NCBI GenBank assembly: GCA_963774555.1
Contig: CAVZFL010000001.1
Span: forward strand, 372,001-436,000
Source of the DNA: VRUE01 sp963774555
GTDB lineage: Bacteria; Actinomycetota; Thermoleophilia; Solirubrobacterales; 70-9
Reading direction: 5' to 3'
Length of the DNA: 64,000 nt
Part shown: in pieces, positions 1 through 6,620 of the stretch
Layout: each line of letters starts with the position of its first letter
Numbering within the stretch: position 1 is the stretch's first letter
Position numbers and translations under genes: made by a program
Notes under the pieces: model-generated
Told to the model about the DNA's origin: nothing
Seen by the model: the letters and a program-made list of their open reading frames with translations, nothing else
Database searches by the model: none

Positions 1-123
1 CGTCCCGTCCTCGGCATTGAGCAGGATCCCTGAGAGAGCCTGGGTCGCGGCCCGGGTCGATACGGCCCTGGAGACAATCGAGAGCTTTGCGACGAGCTCG
101 TCACGTTTCGTTTTCAGCTTCAA
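1..123 (-). CDS. dnaN: DNA polymerase III beta sliding clamp, N-terminal part (cut by window edge)
   Basis: Reading the minus strand from a TTG at 123 gives a start MKLKTKRDELVAKLSIVSRA, continuing through a segment that ends GILLNAEDG. This is the usual first strand and helix of the bacterial beta clamp, the ring that tethers DNA polymerase to DNA. The frame upstream of the TTG has no ATG or GTG, and an AAGAAGG stretch lies about 10 bases before it, so TTG is the best start. It follows dnaA in the same direction, the normal dnaA-dnaN order. Only 41 codons are inside the window. Confidence 0.9.
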   Translation of the reverse strand, partial: MKLKTKRDELVAKLSIVSRAVSTRAATQALSGILLNAEDGT

Positions 124-306
124 CTGGTGGTATGCCTTCTTGAGTTGGATTAGGACTTGTGGAAAAGCGCGAGACAGCCCCGAATTCCGCTTGGCTTGAG
201 GCTTGGCGGGTTGTGGAGCGGTCTGTGGGAAGTCATTGATTCTTACAGTGGCGTCGGCCGTCAGGCGGAGCCTGTGGACGTGGTGTGGATTGCGGCGCGG
301 AGTTTG
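124..306. other. oriC: dnaA-dnaN intergenic region, candidate oriC
   Basis: This 183-base gap between dnaA and dnaN holds five TGTGG motifs, at 158, 212, 224, 273 and 284, all in the same orientation. The one at 158-166 reads TTTTCCACA on the minus strand and fits the DnaA-box consensus TTWTNCACA; the one at 284-292 (CAATCCACA) is close, the rest are weak. The dnaA-dnaN gap is the classical origin position in actinobacteria. No long AT-rich unwinding stretch is obvious, so the origin may extend elsewhere. Confidence 0.55.
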
Positions 307-1584
307 TCAACCCGCGCGAGCGAGGGCGTCGTCCTCGTCGAAGCGGGCTTCGACCCGGCGGATCGAGTTGAGCACGGTGGAGTGATCGCGACCGCCGTAG
401 AGGCGGCCGATCTGGGGTAGAGAGAGGTCGGTGAGCTCGCGGGTGAGGTAGATCGCGACTTGGCGCGCCCGCAGCGGGGTCGCGGCCCGGGTCGAGCCGA
501 CAAGCTCGGCGCGGGAGATGCCGAAGGCGACGGCGACGCGCTGCTGGATCTCCTCCACCGGCGAGGACCCCTGCGAGCGCGAGGACTTGGGCACGACCGC
601 GTCGATCAGCTCGGTGCTGAGCGGCTTGGCGGTCAGCGAGGCGTGCGCGAGGACGCGGGTGAGGGCGCCGTGGAGCTGGCGCACGTTGACGTCGATACGG
701 CGGGCCAGCTCGGTCAGCACATCGCCCTCGGTGTCGATCCCGGCCTCGCGGACGAGGCGCCGTAGGACGGTTAGGCGGGTCGCGAGGTTGGGTGGCTCGA
801 CCGCCACGGTGAGGCCCCACTCGAAGCGGTCGCGCAGACGCGACTCCAGGGTCGAGAGCTCGCTCGGAATGCGGTCGGCGGAGAGGACGAGCTGGCTGCC
901 CCCTTCATAGAGGGCGTTGAAGGTGTGGAAGAACTCATCCTCGGTGTGGCGCTTGCCCTCGAGAAACTGGACGTCGTCGACGAGCAGCACGTCGAGGTCG
1001 CGGTAGCGGCGCTTGAACTCCTCGGCCCCAGCGCTGCGCAGTGCCGCGACGAACTCGTTGGTGAAGCGCTCGGCCGTTGTGTAGCGGACGTTGAGGGCGG
1101 GCGCGTTGGCGGCAAGGTAGTTGGCGATCGCGACCAGGAGGTGGGTCTTGCCGAGCCCGGGCGGGCCGTGCAGGAAGAGCGGGTTGTAGGCCTCCGACGG
1201 CGCCTCGGCCACGGCCAGGGCGGCGGCGTGAGCGAGGCGGTTCCCCTCGCCGATCACGAAGCGGTCGAAGGTGTAGCTGACGTTTAGCTCGAAGTCGATC
1301 TCTCCCGAGCCGCCGTCGGGCGTCTCTCCCTCGGCGACGAAGTGGACCTCGTCGAGGCCTGAGGCCTGGTCGAGCGCGTCGCGAATCAGCCCCGTGTAAC
1401 GGCGTTCGGCCCAGGCGCGAACGCCATCGGGGGCGGAGAGGTAGAGGATCGCGCCGCGGGTGCCGACGGGTTCCAGCGGCTCGAGCCAGAGCTCGAATGT
1501 GGAGGGTGGCACCGAGGCGCGCAGGCGGCTCTGCGCGTTGCGCCAGAGGGAGTCGAGATCGCGTTTGGCCGTGCCATCGTCCAC
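307..1584 (-). CDS. dnaA: Chromosomal replication initiator protein DnaA
   Basis: DnaA is the AAA+ ATPase that binds DnaA boxes, melts the origin and recruits the helicase. The 425-residue product has an N-terminal helical domain (about 1-80), Walker A GPPGLGKT at about 140-147, Walker B LLVDDVQF at about 200-207, and the domain IV signature around YGGRDHSTVLNSIRR near the C-terminus. I chose the GTG at 1584, which places a normal start just before the DLDSLW helix. The frame stays open upstream to 1752, but that extension looks unlike DnaA and would run into rpmH. No strong Shine-Dalgarno is visible at the GTG. It is divergent from rpmH, as at typical bacterial origins. Confidence 0.95.
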   Translation of the reverse strand: MDDGTAKRDLDSLWRNAQSRLRASVPPSTFELWLEPLEPVGTRGAILYLSAPDGVRAWAERRYTGLIRDALDQASGLDEVHFVAEGETPDGGSGEIDFELNVSYTFDRFVIGEGNRLAHAAALAVAEAPSEAYNPLFLHGPPGLGKTHLLVAIANYLAANAPALNVRYTTAERFTNEFVAALRSAGAEEFKRRYRDLDVLLVDDVQFLEGKRHTEDEFFHTFNALYEGGSQLVLSADRIPSELSTLESRLRDRFEWGLTVAVEPPNLATRLTVLRRLVREAGIDTEGDVLTELARRIDVNVRQLHGALTRVLAHASLTAKPLSTELIDAVVPKSSRSQGSSPVEEIQQRVAVAFGISRAELVGSTRAATPLRARQVAIYLTRELTDLSLPQIGRLYGGRDHSTVLNSIRRVEARFDEDDALARAG

Positions 1585-1688
1585 CAGCGGCCGACCATAG
1601 CGGCGGCTGGCAGAGGCGAGATCAGCCCGCCCCGCAAATGCCGCAAGAAAAGATTCCGGCTTGGGCGACCGTGGACGAGGCGCGTCCG

Positions 1689-1694
1689 TATACT
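1689..1694 (+). promoter_or_regulatory. Possible -10 box of rpmH
   Basis: TATACT lies 10 bases before the rpmH ATG in an otherwise GC-rich gap. If used, transcription would start only a few bases before the ATG, giving an almost leaderless mRNA. No good -35 box at standard spacing is visible, so this is weak. Confidence 0.25.
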
Positions 1695-1704
1695 GCGACG
1701 GCCG

Positions 1705-1839
1705 ATGAAGAGGACCTACCAGCCGAAGAAGCGGAAGCGGGCAAAGACGCACGGGTTTCGGGCGCGAATGAGCACGCGCGGTGGCCGGGCGATTCTCAAG
1801 CGCCGCCGCCGCAAAGGCCGGAAGCGCCTCACTCCCTAG
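1705..1839 (+). CDS. rpmH: 50S ribosomal protein bL34
   Basis: The 44-residue product begins MKRTYQPKKRKRAKTHGFR and continues with the Arg/Lys-rich body typical of bL34, a small protein of the large ribosomal subunit. Length and N-terminus match the family closely. The stop TAG at 1837-1839 is followed directly by the rnpA ATG, so the two are almost certainly co-transcribed and translationally coupled. It begins the conserved rpmH-rnpA-yidD-yidC-khpB-rsmG-parAB run. Confidence 0.97.
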   Translation: MKRTYQPKKRKRAKTHGFRARMSTRGGRAILKRRRRKGRKRLTP

Positions 1840-2208
1840 ATGGCCGCGAAGCGCCGCCGGCTCTCGCGCAGCGGTGAGTTCGACCGCGTCTATCGCGACG
1901 GATCCTCACATGCGACCCGCTACCTCGTTCTCTACAGCTTCCCCCGCAAAGCGGAGGAGGCCGAGGACTTGAGGCTAGGTGTCTCGGTGAGTCGCAAGGT
2001 CGGCGGCGCCGTCGATCGCAACCGGGTCAAGCGCGTGTTGCGTGAGGCCTTCTGGGGGCTTTCCGAGCGGCTGCCGGCTTCGCACGACTTCGTCCTGGTG
2101 GCGAGGCCCGAGATCGGCGAGCTGGTTGAGCGCGAGGGAAGCGCCGGTGTTCGAGCGAGTATCGAAGAGGCTCTGGCGGCGACGACGAGCGGGAAGCGTT
2201 CCACGTGA
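1840..2208 (+). CDS. rnpA: Ribonuclease P protein component
   Basis: This basic protein assists RNase P RNA in removing the 5' leader from tRNA precursors. The 122-residue product starts MAAKRRRLSRSGEFDRVYRDG and contains the family signature RNRVKRVLRE at about 58-67 after the VSVSRKVGGAV strand. The ATG directly abuts the rpmH stop, and the 3' end overlaps the yidD start by four bases inside a parS-like site. Confidence 0.96.
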   Translation: MAAKRRRLSRSGEFDRVYRDGSSHATRYLVLYSFPRKAEEAEDLRLGVSVSRKVGGAVDRNRVKRVLREAFWGLSERLPASHDFVLVARPEIGELVEREGSAGVRASIEEALAATTSGKRST

Positions 2209-2212
2209 AACG
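2197..2212. promoter_or_regulatory. parS: parS-like ParB binding site
   Basis: CGTTCCACGTGAAACG matches the universal parS palindrome TGTTTCACGTGAAACA at 13 of 16 positions; the inner GTTCCACGTGAAAC differs from a perfect palindrome by one base. It lies about 3.5 kb from parAB and about 2 kb from the putative origin, where parS sites usually cluster. It spans the end of rnpA and the GTG start of yidD, so the site is constrained by coding on both sides. It is the only match I found in the window. Confidence 0.75.
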
Positions 2213-2477
2213 GTCGCTTTTGGCTCTGATAGCCGCCTATCGACGCTGGGTCTCGCCCGCGATGCCGCGCCGCTGCCGCTACGAGCCGACTTGCTCGTCC
2301 TACGCTGCGGAGTCGATTCGCCGCTTCGGTGCGGGCCGCGGCACGCTTCTCGCCGGCTGGCGGTTGCTGCGCTGCAACCCGTTCAGCCACGGCGGTTTCG
2401 ATCCGGTCCCCGATCGCTTCACGCTCAGGGTGGGGCCGGTCGATCCCGCAGTCCACCACCACGAGGCGCACCCGTGA
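2205..2477 (+). CDS. yidD: Membrane protein insertion efficiency factor YidD
   Basis: YidD is a small membrane-associated protein that helps YidC-dependent insertion. The 90-residue product has the family features in order: the YRRWVSP segment, the CRYEPTCSSYA motif with its conserved cysteines, and LLRCNPFSHGGFDPVPD. The GTG start at 2205 lies inside the parS-like site and overlaps the rnpA end; the stop overlaps the yidC start (GTGA). Confidence 0.95.
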   Translation: MKRSLLALIAAYRRWVSPAMPRRCRYEPTCSSYAAESIRRFGAGRGTLLAGWRLLRCNPFSHGGFDPVPDRFTLRVGPVDPAVHHHEAHP

Positions 2478-3226
2478 TCGTCGACGCCAACATCCTGCAG
2501 CCGCTGATCGACATCGTCAACTCGGTCCTCAAGTTCTTCCACGACAACGCCGGGCTGAGCTGGGGGATGTCGATCATCGCCCTGACCATCCTCACCCGGG
2601 CGATCCTGATCCCGCTGACCTACAAACAGCTGAAGGGGATGCGGGCCATGCAGGCCCTGCAGCCGCAGATCAAAGAGATCCAGGCCAAGTACAAAAACGA
2701 CAAACAGCGCATGCAGCAGGAGATGATGCGCTTCTACCAGGAGAACAAAGTCAACCCCTTTGCCTCCTGCATCCCGCTCCTGGCGCAGCTCCCGGTCTTC
2801 TTCACGCTCTTCTCCGTTCTTCGCAACGAGCTGCCGGAAGACATCGGCTGCAAGGCCGGGCACTGTGGCTCCGAAGCCTCGTTCCTCTTCATCAACGACC
2901 TGACGGCGAAGGCCCACGGCGCGGAACTGATCACGCTGCTGATCCTCTACATCGGCACCCAGCTGGTTTCCGGCATGGTGATGTCGGTCACCGCCGACAA
3001 AAGCCAGCGCACGATGATGATGCTCCTGCCCTTCATCTTCGTCCCCTTCATCATCAACTTCCCAGCCGGCCTGATCCTCTACTGGATCACGACCAACTTC
3101 TGGACAATGGGCCAGCAGTACACGATCCAGCGCCTGATCCCGGCACCGGTGGTGCTTACGCCGGCGGAGGTCAAGGCTGCCAAGCCGCCGCCTCCTTCGC
3201 CGAAAAAGAAGAAGAAGCGGCGCTGA
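2474..3226 (+). CDS. yidC: Membrane protein insertase YidC/Oxa1
   Basis: YidC inserts membrane proteins with or without the Sec translocon. The 250-residue product is the short Gram-positive type with no large P1 domain. It shows the Oxa1 core: a first membrane segment around SWGMSIIALTILTRAILIPL, the cytoplasmic hairpin rich in Lys and Gln (KEIQAKYKNDKQRMQQEMM), and later segments including LITLLILYIGTQLVSGMV and the NFPAGLILYWITTN helix. It ends in a Lys/Arg tail PKKKKKRR. The GTG at 2474 overlaps the yidD stop; the frame is open further upstream but that part only shadows rnpA and yidD. Confidence 0.95.
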   Translation: MIVDANILQPLIDIVNSVLKFFHDNAGLSWGMSIIALTILTRAILIPLTYKQLKGMRAMQALQPQIKEIQAKYKNDKQRMQQEMMRFYQENKVNPFASCIPLLAQLPVFFTLFSVLRNELPEDIGCKAGHCGSEASFLFINDLTAKAHGAELITLLILYIGTQLVSGMVMSVTADKSQRTMMMLLPFIFVPFIINFPAGLILYWITTNFWTMGQQYTIQRLIPAPVVLTPAEVKAAKPPPPSPKKKKKRR

Positions 3227-3368
3227 TAGGGACGGTGGGGGTGGCCTTGGGTGGTCCCAAGCACCGGCCTGCGGCCGGTGCTGATTGAGAGCCGCCTTCG
3301 GCGGCTGAGAATCACCTTGCCGGGGGCCGCTTCGCGAGGACCACCCAAGGCCACCCCCACCGTCCCTA
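3227..3368. repeat. Long palindrome, family B copy 1 (31-bp perfect arms)
   Basis: Arms at 3227-3257 and 3338-3368 are perfect 31-base inverted repeats around an 80-base inside. The left arm starts on the base after the yidC stop. Inside are two smaller hairpins (3260-3282 and 3290-3306) and a 36-base core at 3302-3337 whose reverse complement recurs with one mismatch at 4870-4905. The outer arms of the two copies are unrelated in sequence. It may act as a terminator or RNA-stabilising structure; no T tract follows. Confidence 0.85.
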
Positions 3369-3553
3369 CTCGGGAGCTTTGACTTTCACGGCTCAGTCGA
3401 AACGAGGCTTTGGGGCTCGGAAGCGGCTCCGCAGAGTTGTTCTATGCCGCGAAGCGGCACCTAATTAGCACCGGGCGAAAGCCCGGTGCTTGGGCATCTC
3501 CACACCACCCCTCACGGCCCCCTCCCCGACCCAATCCCGCATAGACTGCCCCC
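3369..3553. other. Gap before khpB with small hairpins
   Basis: This stretch holds a 10-bp stem with a GAAA tetraloop at 3467-3490 (AGCACCGGGC gaaa GCCCGGTGCT), very like the hairpin at 3260-3282 inside the neighbouring palindrome. A GCCGCGAAGCGGCACC segment at 3446-3461 recurs inside the family B palindrome at about 4902-4917. No open reading frame here looks coding. It probably carries repeat debris and the khpB promoter, which I could not pinpoint. Confidence 0.5.
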
Positions 3554-4036
3554 ATGGGTGAGACTGTCGATTGGCCGGAGCAGCCTGCGGAGCGGGTTCG
3601 GGAGCTTGTGGAGGGGGTGCTTGACGAGCTCGATCTGGAGGGGGAGGTTGAGGTTGTCGAGGACGAGGAGCGGATTACGGCTTCTATCGATGGGGACGAG
3701 GACTTCGGGCTGCTGATCGGGAAACGGGGGCAGACGATCGACGCGCTGCAGCTTTTGGCTTACCAGGCCGCTTTTCGGGGGCTTCGCGAGCGGAAGCGGG
3801 TGGTTGTGGATGCCGCCGGATACCGCGAGCGCAGGCGGGAGACGCTGACCGCGCGGGCCGATCGGGCGGCGGAGCAGGCGCTGAGCGGTGGGCATTCGGT
3901 CGAGATGGACCCGATGAGTGCCCAGGAGCGGCGGGTGGTGCACGAGCACCTCAAGGATCGTTCCGGGGTCGAGACCTATAGCGAAGGGGACGAGCCGCAT
4001 CGCTGCGTGGTCGTTGCGCCTTTGGTGTCTGAGTGA
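3554..4036 (+). CDS. khpB: KhpB/Jag RNA-binding protein (KH and R3H domains)
   Basis: KhpB (Jag) binds RNA together with KhpA and influences cell-wall growth. The 160-residue product has a KH domain at about 36-90 with the GKRG loop at 56-59 and LLIGKRGQTIDALQ around it, then an R3H domain at about 95-157 with a basic helix RRETLTARADRAAEQAL and ERRVVHEHL. The N-terminal Jag domain of firmicutes is missing, as usual in actinobacteria. The yidC-khpB-rsmG order supports the call. Its TGA stop overlaps the first arm of the family A palindrome. Confidence 0.93.
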   Translation: MGETVDWPEQPAERVRELVEGVLDELDLEGEVEVVEDEERITASIDGDEDFGLLIGKRGQTIDALQLLAYQAAFRGLRERKRVVVDAAGYRERRRETLTARADRAAEQALSGGHSVEMDPMSAQERRVVHEHLKDRSGVETYSEGDEPHRCVVVAPLVSE

Positions 4037-4150
4037 GGGCGTGCCCCGGTAGGGGTTTCGCTTAACTTTTTCGAGCGGCGCTTGCGGCGACAGACGATGG
4101 CTGGTGGCGAAAAAGTACAAGACGCTTCACCCCTACCGGGGCACGCCCTC
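4035..4150. repeat. Long palindrome, family A copy 1 (22-bp perfect arms)
   Basis: Arms at 4035-4056 and 4129-4150 are perfect 22-base inverted repeats. Inside are the family A marks TTCGCTTAACTTTTT on the left and AAAAAGTACAAGACGCTTC on the right, shared with the copy at 20681-20789 and, in shorter form, at 58631-58744. The middle of the core differs from the other two copies. The element overlaps the khpB stop and runs into the rsmG coding region. Confidence 0.85.
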
Positions 4151-4822
4151 GACGAGGCGCAGAGGGCGACGATCGCGCTTGTCTTGGAGCTTCTGGAAAC
4201 TGAGCGGGCGTCGGTCAGCTCCGTCACCGACCCGAAGCGGGCCTGGAAGGTTCACGTCGCGGACAGCCTCACCGGACTCGAGATCCCGGCTTTGCGTGAA
4301 GCTAAGCGGATCGCTGATATTGGCTCTGGAGCTGGGTTTCCGGGGCTTGTCCTCGCGGTTGCACTACCCGATGCGAGAGTTGATTTGATCGAGTCGGTGG
4401 GCCGTAAGTGCGAGTTCATCCAGCGCGCGATCGACGCTGCTGCGATCCCAAACGCGCGGGTCATCAACGCCCGCTCCGAGGAGCTCGCCGCGGGTGAGGG
4501 CCGAGAGGGCTACGCAGCAGTGACGGCCCGCGCAGTCGGCCGCCTCTCGACCCTCGCCGAGCTAGCTTCGCCCCTGCTCGCAGAGGGCGGAGTCCTCGTT
4601 GCCTGGAAGGGCAAGCGCGACCCGGATGAGGAGGCGCAGCTATCCCACGCCTCGAAGCAGCTGGCCATGCAACCCGAGCAAATCCTCCACGTCGGCCCCT
4701 ACGCCGGCAGCCAGCACCGCCACCTCCACGTCCTCCGCAAGACTGGCTCAACGCCTTCCAAGCTGCCGCGGCGTCCGGGCATGGCGAAGAAGCGCCCGTA
4801 CGGATTGCTGTTAGGAAGCTAG
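4097..4822 (+). CDS. rsmG: 16S rRNA (guanine-N7) methyltransferase RsmG
   Basis: RsmG (GidB) methylates G527 of 16S rRNA with S-adenosylmethionine. The 241-residue product has the SAM-binding motif ADIGSGAGFPGLVLA at about 73-87, then DLIESVGRKCEFI and the TARAVGRLSTLAELASPLL segment typical of the family, and a basic C-terminus. I chose ATG 4097; a TTG at 4082 is also open. Either start lies inside the family A palindrome, whose right arm encodes about residues 11-18. The conserved part begins near ALDEAQRATIALVLELL, so the first 17 residues are element-derived. No clear Shine-Dalgarno is visible. Confidence 0.9.
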   Translation: MAGGEKVQDASPLPGHALDEAQRATIALVLELLETERASVSSVTDPKRAWKVHVADSLTGLEIPALREAKRIADIGSGAGFPGLVLAVALPDARVDLIESVGRKCEFIQRAIDAAAIPNARVINARSEELAAGEGREGYAAVTARAVGRLSTLAELASPLLAEGGVLVAWKGKRDPDEEAQLSHASKQLAMQPEQILHVGPYAGSQHRHLHVLRKTGSTPSKLPRRPGMAKKRPYGLLLGS

Positions 4823-4842
4823 GCGCAGCGGCGACGTGGTCA

Positions 4843-4968
4843 GGGATCGGGAGGTGCTCCGGTGGAGCCTCGCGAAGCGGCCCCCGGCAAGGTGATCCTC
4901 AGCCGCGAAGCGGCACCAAATTCGTGAGCGAAGCGAACACAGGCTCCACCGGAGCACCTCCCGATCCC
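4843..4968. repeat. Long palindrome, family B copy 2 (28-bp perfect arms)
   Basis: Perfect 28-base arms at 4843-4870 and 4941-4968 enclose 70 bases. The core at 4870-4905 matches the reverse complement of 3302-3337 at 35 of 36 positions, while the arms share no obvious identity with those of copy 1. It fills most of the gap between the rsmG stop (4822) and the parA start (4992). Confidence 0.85.
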
Positions 4969-4991
4969 CCCACCGAACTAGTCTGCGCCCC

Positions 4992-5750
4992 ATGGGCATC
5001 GTCTACGCGATCTCGAACCAGAAGGGCGGTGTCGGCAAGACCACGACCGCGGTCAACGTCGCCTCCTGTGTCGCCGCCTCCGGGGCCCAGACCCTGCTCG
5101 TCGACCTCGACCCCCAGTGCAACGCCACCGTCGCCCTCGGCGGCGAGCGCGACATGCATCCCTCCTCCTATGACTGCCTCACCGGCGAGGTCTCCGTCGC
5201 CGAGGCTGCTCGGCCGGCGGGCCCCGACAACCTCTGGCTGGTGCCGGCCAACCGCGATCTCGCCGGTGCCGCGGTCGAGCTGCCGCGGATCGAGGGCTCC
5301 GAGACGCGGCTGCGCGAACGGCTCGGCCCGGTCCGCGAGCGCTTCGCCTGCACGCTGCTCGACTGCCCACCCTCGCTCGGCCCGGTCAGCGTCAACGCCC
5401 TGACCGCGGCCGACCGTGTGATCGTCCCCGTCCAGGCCGAGTACCTGGCGCTGGAGGGCTTGGTTCAGTTTCTCGACACGCTGGCGACGATCCGGCGCGA
5501 GCTCAACCCGGCGCTGGAGGTGTCGGGGCTGCTGGTCACCATGCATGACGAGCGCACCCGCCTGGCCCAGGACGTCGAGCGCGAACTGCGCCAGCACTTC
5601 CCCGAAATGGTCTTCGAGACGGTCATCCCGCGCAGCGTCCGCGTCGCCGAGGCGCCGAGCTATGGTCTGCCCGTGACCGAGCACTCGCCGCAGTCGCGCG
5701 GCTCCCAGGCCTACCGCGCGCTTGCCAAGGAGCTGGTCGCGCGTGGCTAA
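4992..5750 (+). CDS. parA: Chromosome partitioning ATPase ParA (Soj)
   Basis: ParA is a deviant-Walker ATPase that, with ParB bound at parS, moves new origins apart. The 252-residue product has the deviant Walker A KGGVGKTT at 11-18, the switch strand LLVDLDPQCNAT at about 35-46, and LLDCPPSLGPV at about 119-129. Length and order (rsmG-parA-parB beside the origin) are standard. It starts at ATG 4992, 24 bases after the family B palindrome, and overlaps parB by eight bases. Confidence 0.96.
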   Translation: MGIVYAISNQKGGVGKTTTAVNVASCVAASGAQTLLVDLDPQCNATVALGGERDMHPSSYDCLTGEVSVAEAARPAGPDNLWLVPANRDLAGAAVELPRIEGSETRLRERLGPVRERFACTLLDCPPSLGPVSVNALTAADRVIVPVQAEYLALEGLVQFLDTLATIRRELNPALEVSGLLVTMHDERTRLAQDVERELRQHFPEMVFETVIPRSVRVAEAPSYGLPVTEHSPQSRGSQAYRALAKELVARG

Positions 5751-6609
5751 GGCGGCCCGGCCCGGCCTCGGCTCCGGCCTCGCGGCGATCCTCCCCGAAG
5801 CCGCGGGTGAGGCGGCGGGCGAGCTGCGCGAGCTGCCGACCGAGCTGATCAAGCCCAACCCGAACCAGCCGCGAACCAAGATCGACCAGGCCTCGCTGGA
5901 GGGGCTCGCCTCCTCGATCGAGGCCAACGGCGTCGTCCAACCGCTGCTGGTCCGCCCCCTTGCCGACGGCAGCTACGAGCTGATCGCCGGCGAGCGCCGC
6001 TGGCGAGCCGCCCAGGCCGCCGGTCTGGCCAAGGTGCCCGCGGTCGTGCGCGACCAGGAGCTGGCCGAGCGACTGCAGGTCGCGCTGATCGAGAACATGG
6101 TTCGCGAGGACCTCAACCCGGTCGACGAGGCCCGCGCCTGCGCCACCCTGGTCGACGAGCTCGGCCTCTCCAAGGAGGAGCTGGGCCGCCGTGTCGGCCG
6201 CAGCCGCCCCGCCGTCTCCAACCTGATCCGCCTGCTCGACCTGCCCGACGAGGCGCTGCAGCTGCTCGAGTCCGGCGAGCTCAGCGAGGGCCACGGTCGC
6301 GCCCTGCTCGGCGCCGAGGGCAACGACGTCCGCCGCCGCCTCGCCCGCGATGCCGCACGGGGGGGCTGGTCGGTTCGCGAGACGGAGAACAGGGCCAAGC
6401 TGGCTGGCCAGCCAAAGAGCGCGGGTGGGGGTAGGAGACAGCTCGCGCCGGAGGAGGCGGCAGCGCTGCGCGACGCTGCCGACAAGCTCGAGTCCGCCCT
6501 CGGCCACGAGGTCAAGCTGCGGCCGAGGGGAGGGGAGATCTCGATCGAGATCCGCCTCGAGGATCTCGACCAGGCCCTCGCGCTCGCCAGCAGCCTCAGC
6601 CGCCGCTGA
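5743..6609 (+). CDS. parB: Chromosome partitioning protein ParB (CTPase clamp)
   Basis: ParB binds parS and slides along DNA as a CTP-dependent clamp. The 288-residue product has the CTP-binding motif GERRWRAA at about 83-90 and ENMVREDLNPVDEA at 117-130, followed by the helix-turn-helix around LGRRVGRSRPAVSNLIRLL and a C-terminal dimerisation segment. GTG 5743 was chosen because it gives the usual start (VAKAARPGLGSGLAAIL) and an eight-base overlap with parA; longer upstream reading has no homology. The parS-like site at 2197-2212 is the expected target. Confidence 0.96.
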   Translation: MAKAARPGLGSGLAAILPEAAGEAAGELRELPTELIKPNPNQPRTKIDQASLEGLASSIEANGVVQPLLVRPLADGSYELIAGERRWRAAQAAGLAKVPAVVRDQELAERLQVALIENMVREDLNPVDEARACATLVDELGLSKEELGRRVGRSRPAVSNLIRLLDLPDEALQLLESGELSEGHGRALLGAEGNDVRRRLARDAARGGWSVRETENRAKLAGQPKSAGGGRRQLAPEEAAALRDAADKLESALGHEVKLRPRGGEISIEIRLEDLDQALALASSLSRR

Positions 6610-6620
6610 GTCCCGCCACC

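Noticed and set aside
3227..4970. CRISPR array
   Set aside because: The repeats are inverted, not regularly spaced direct repeats, and there are no cas genes in the window.
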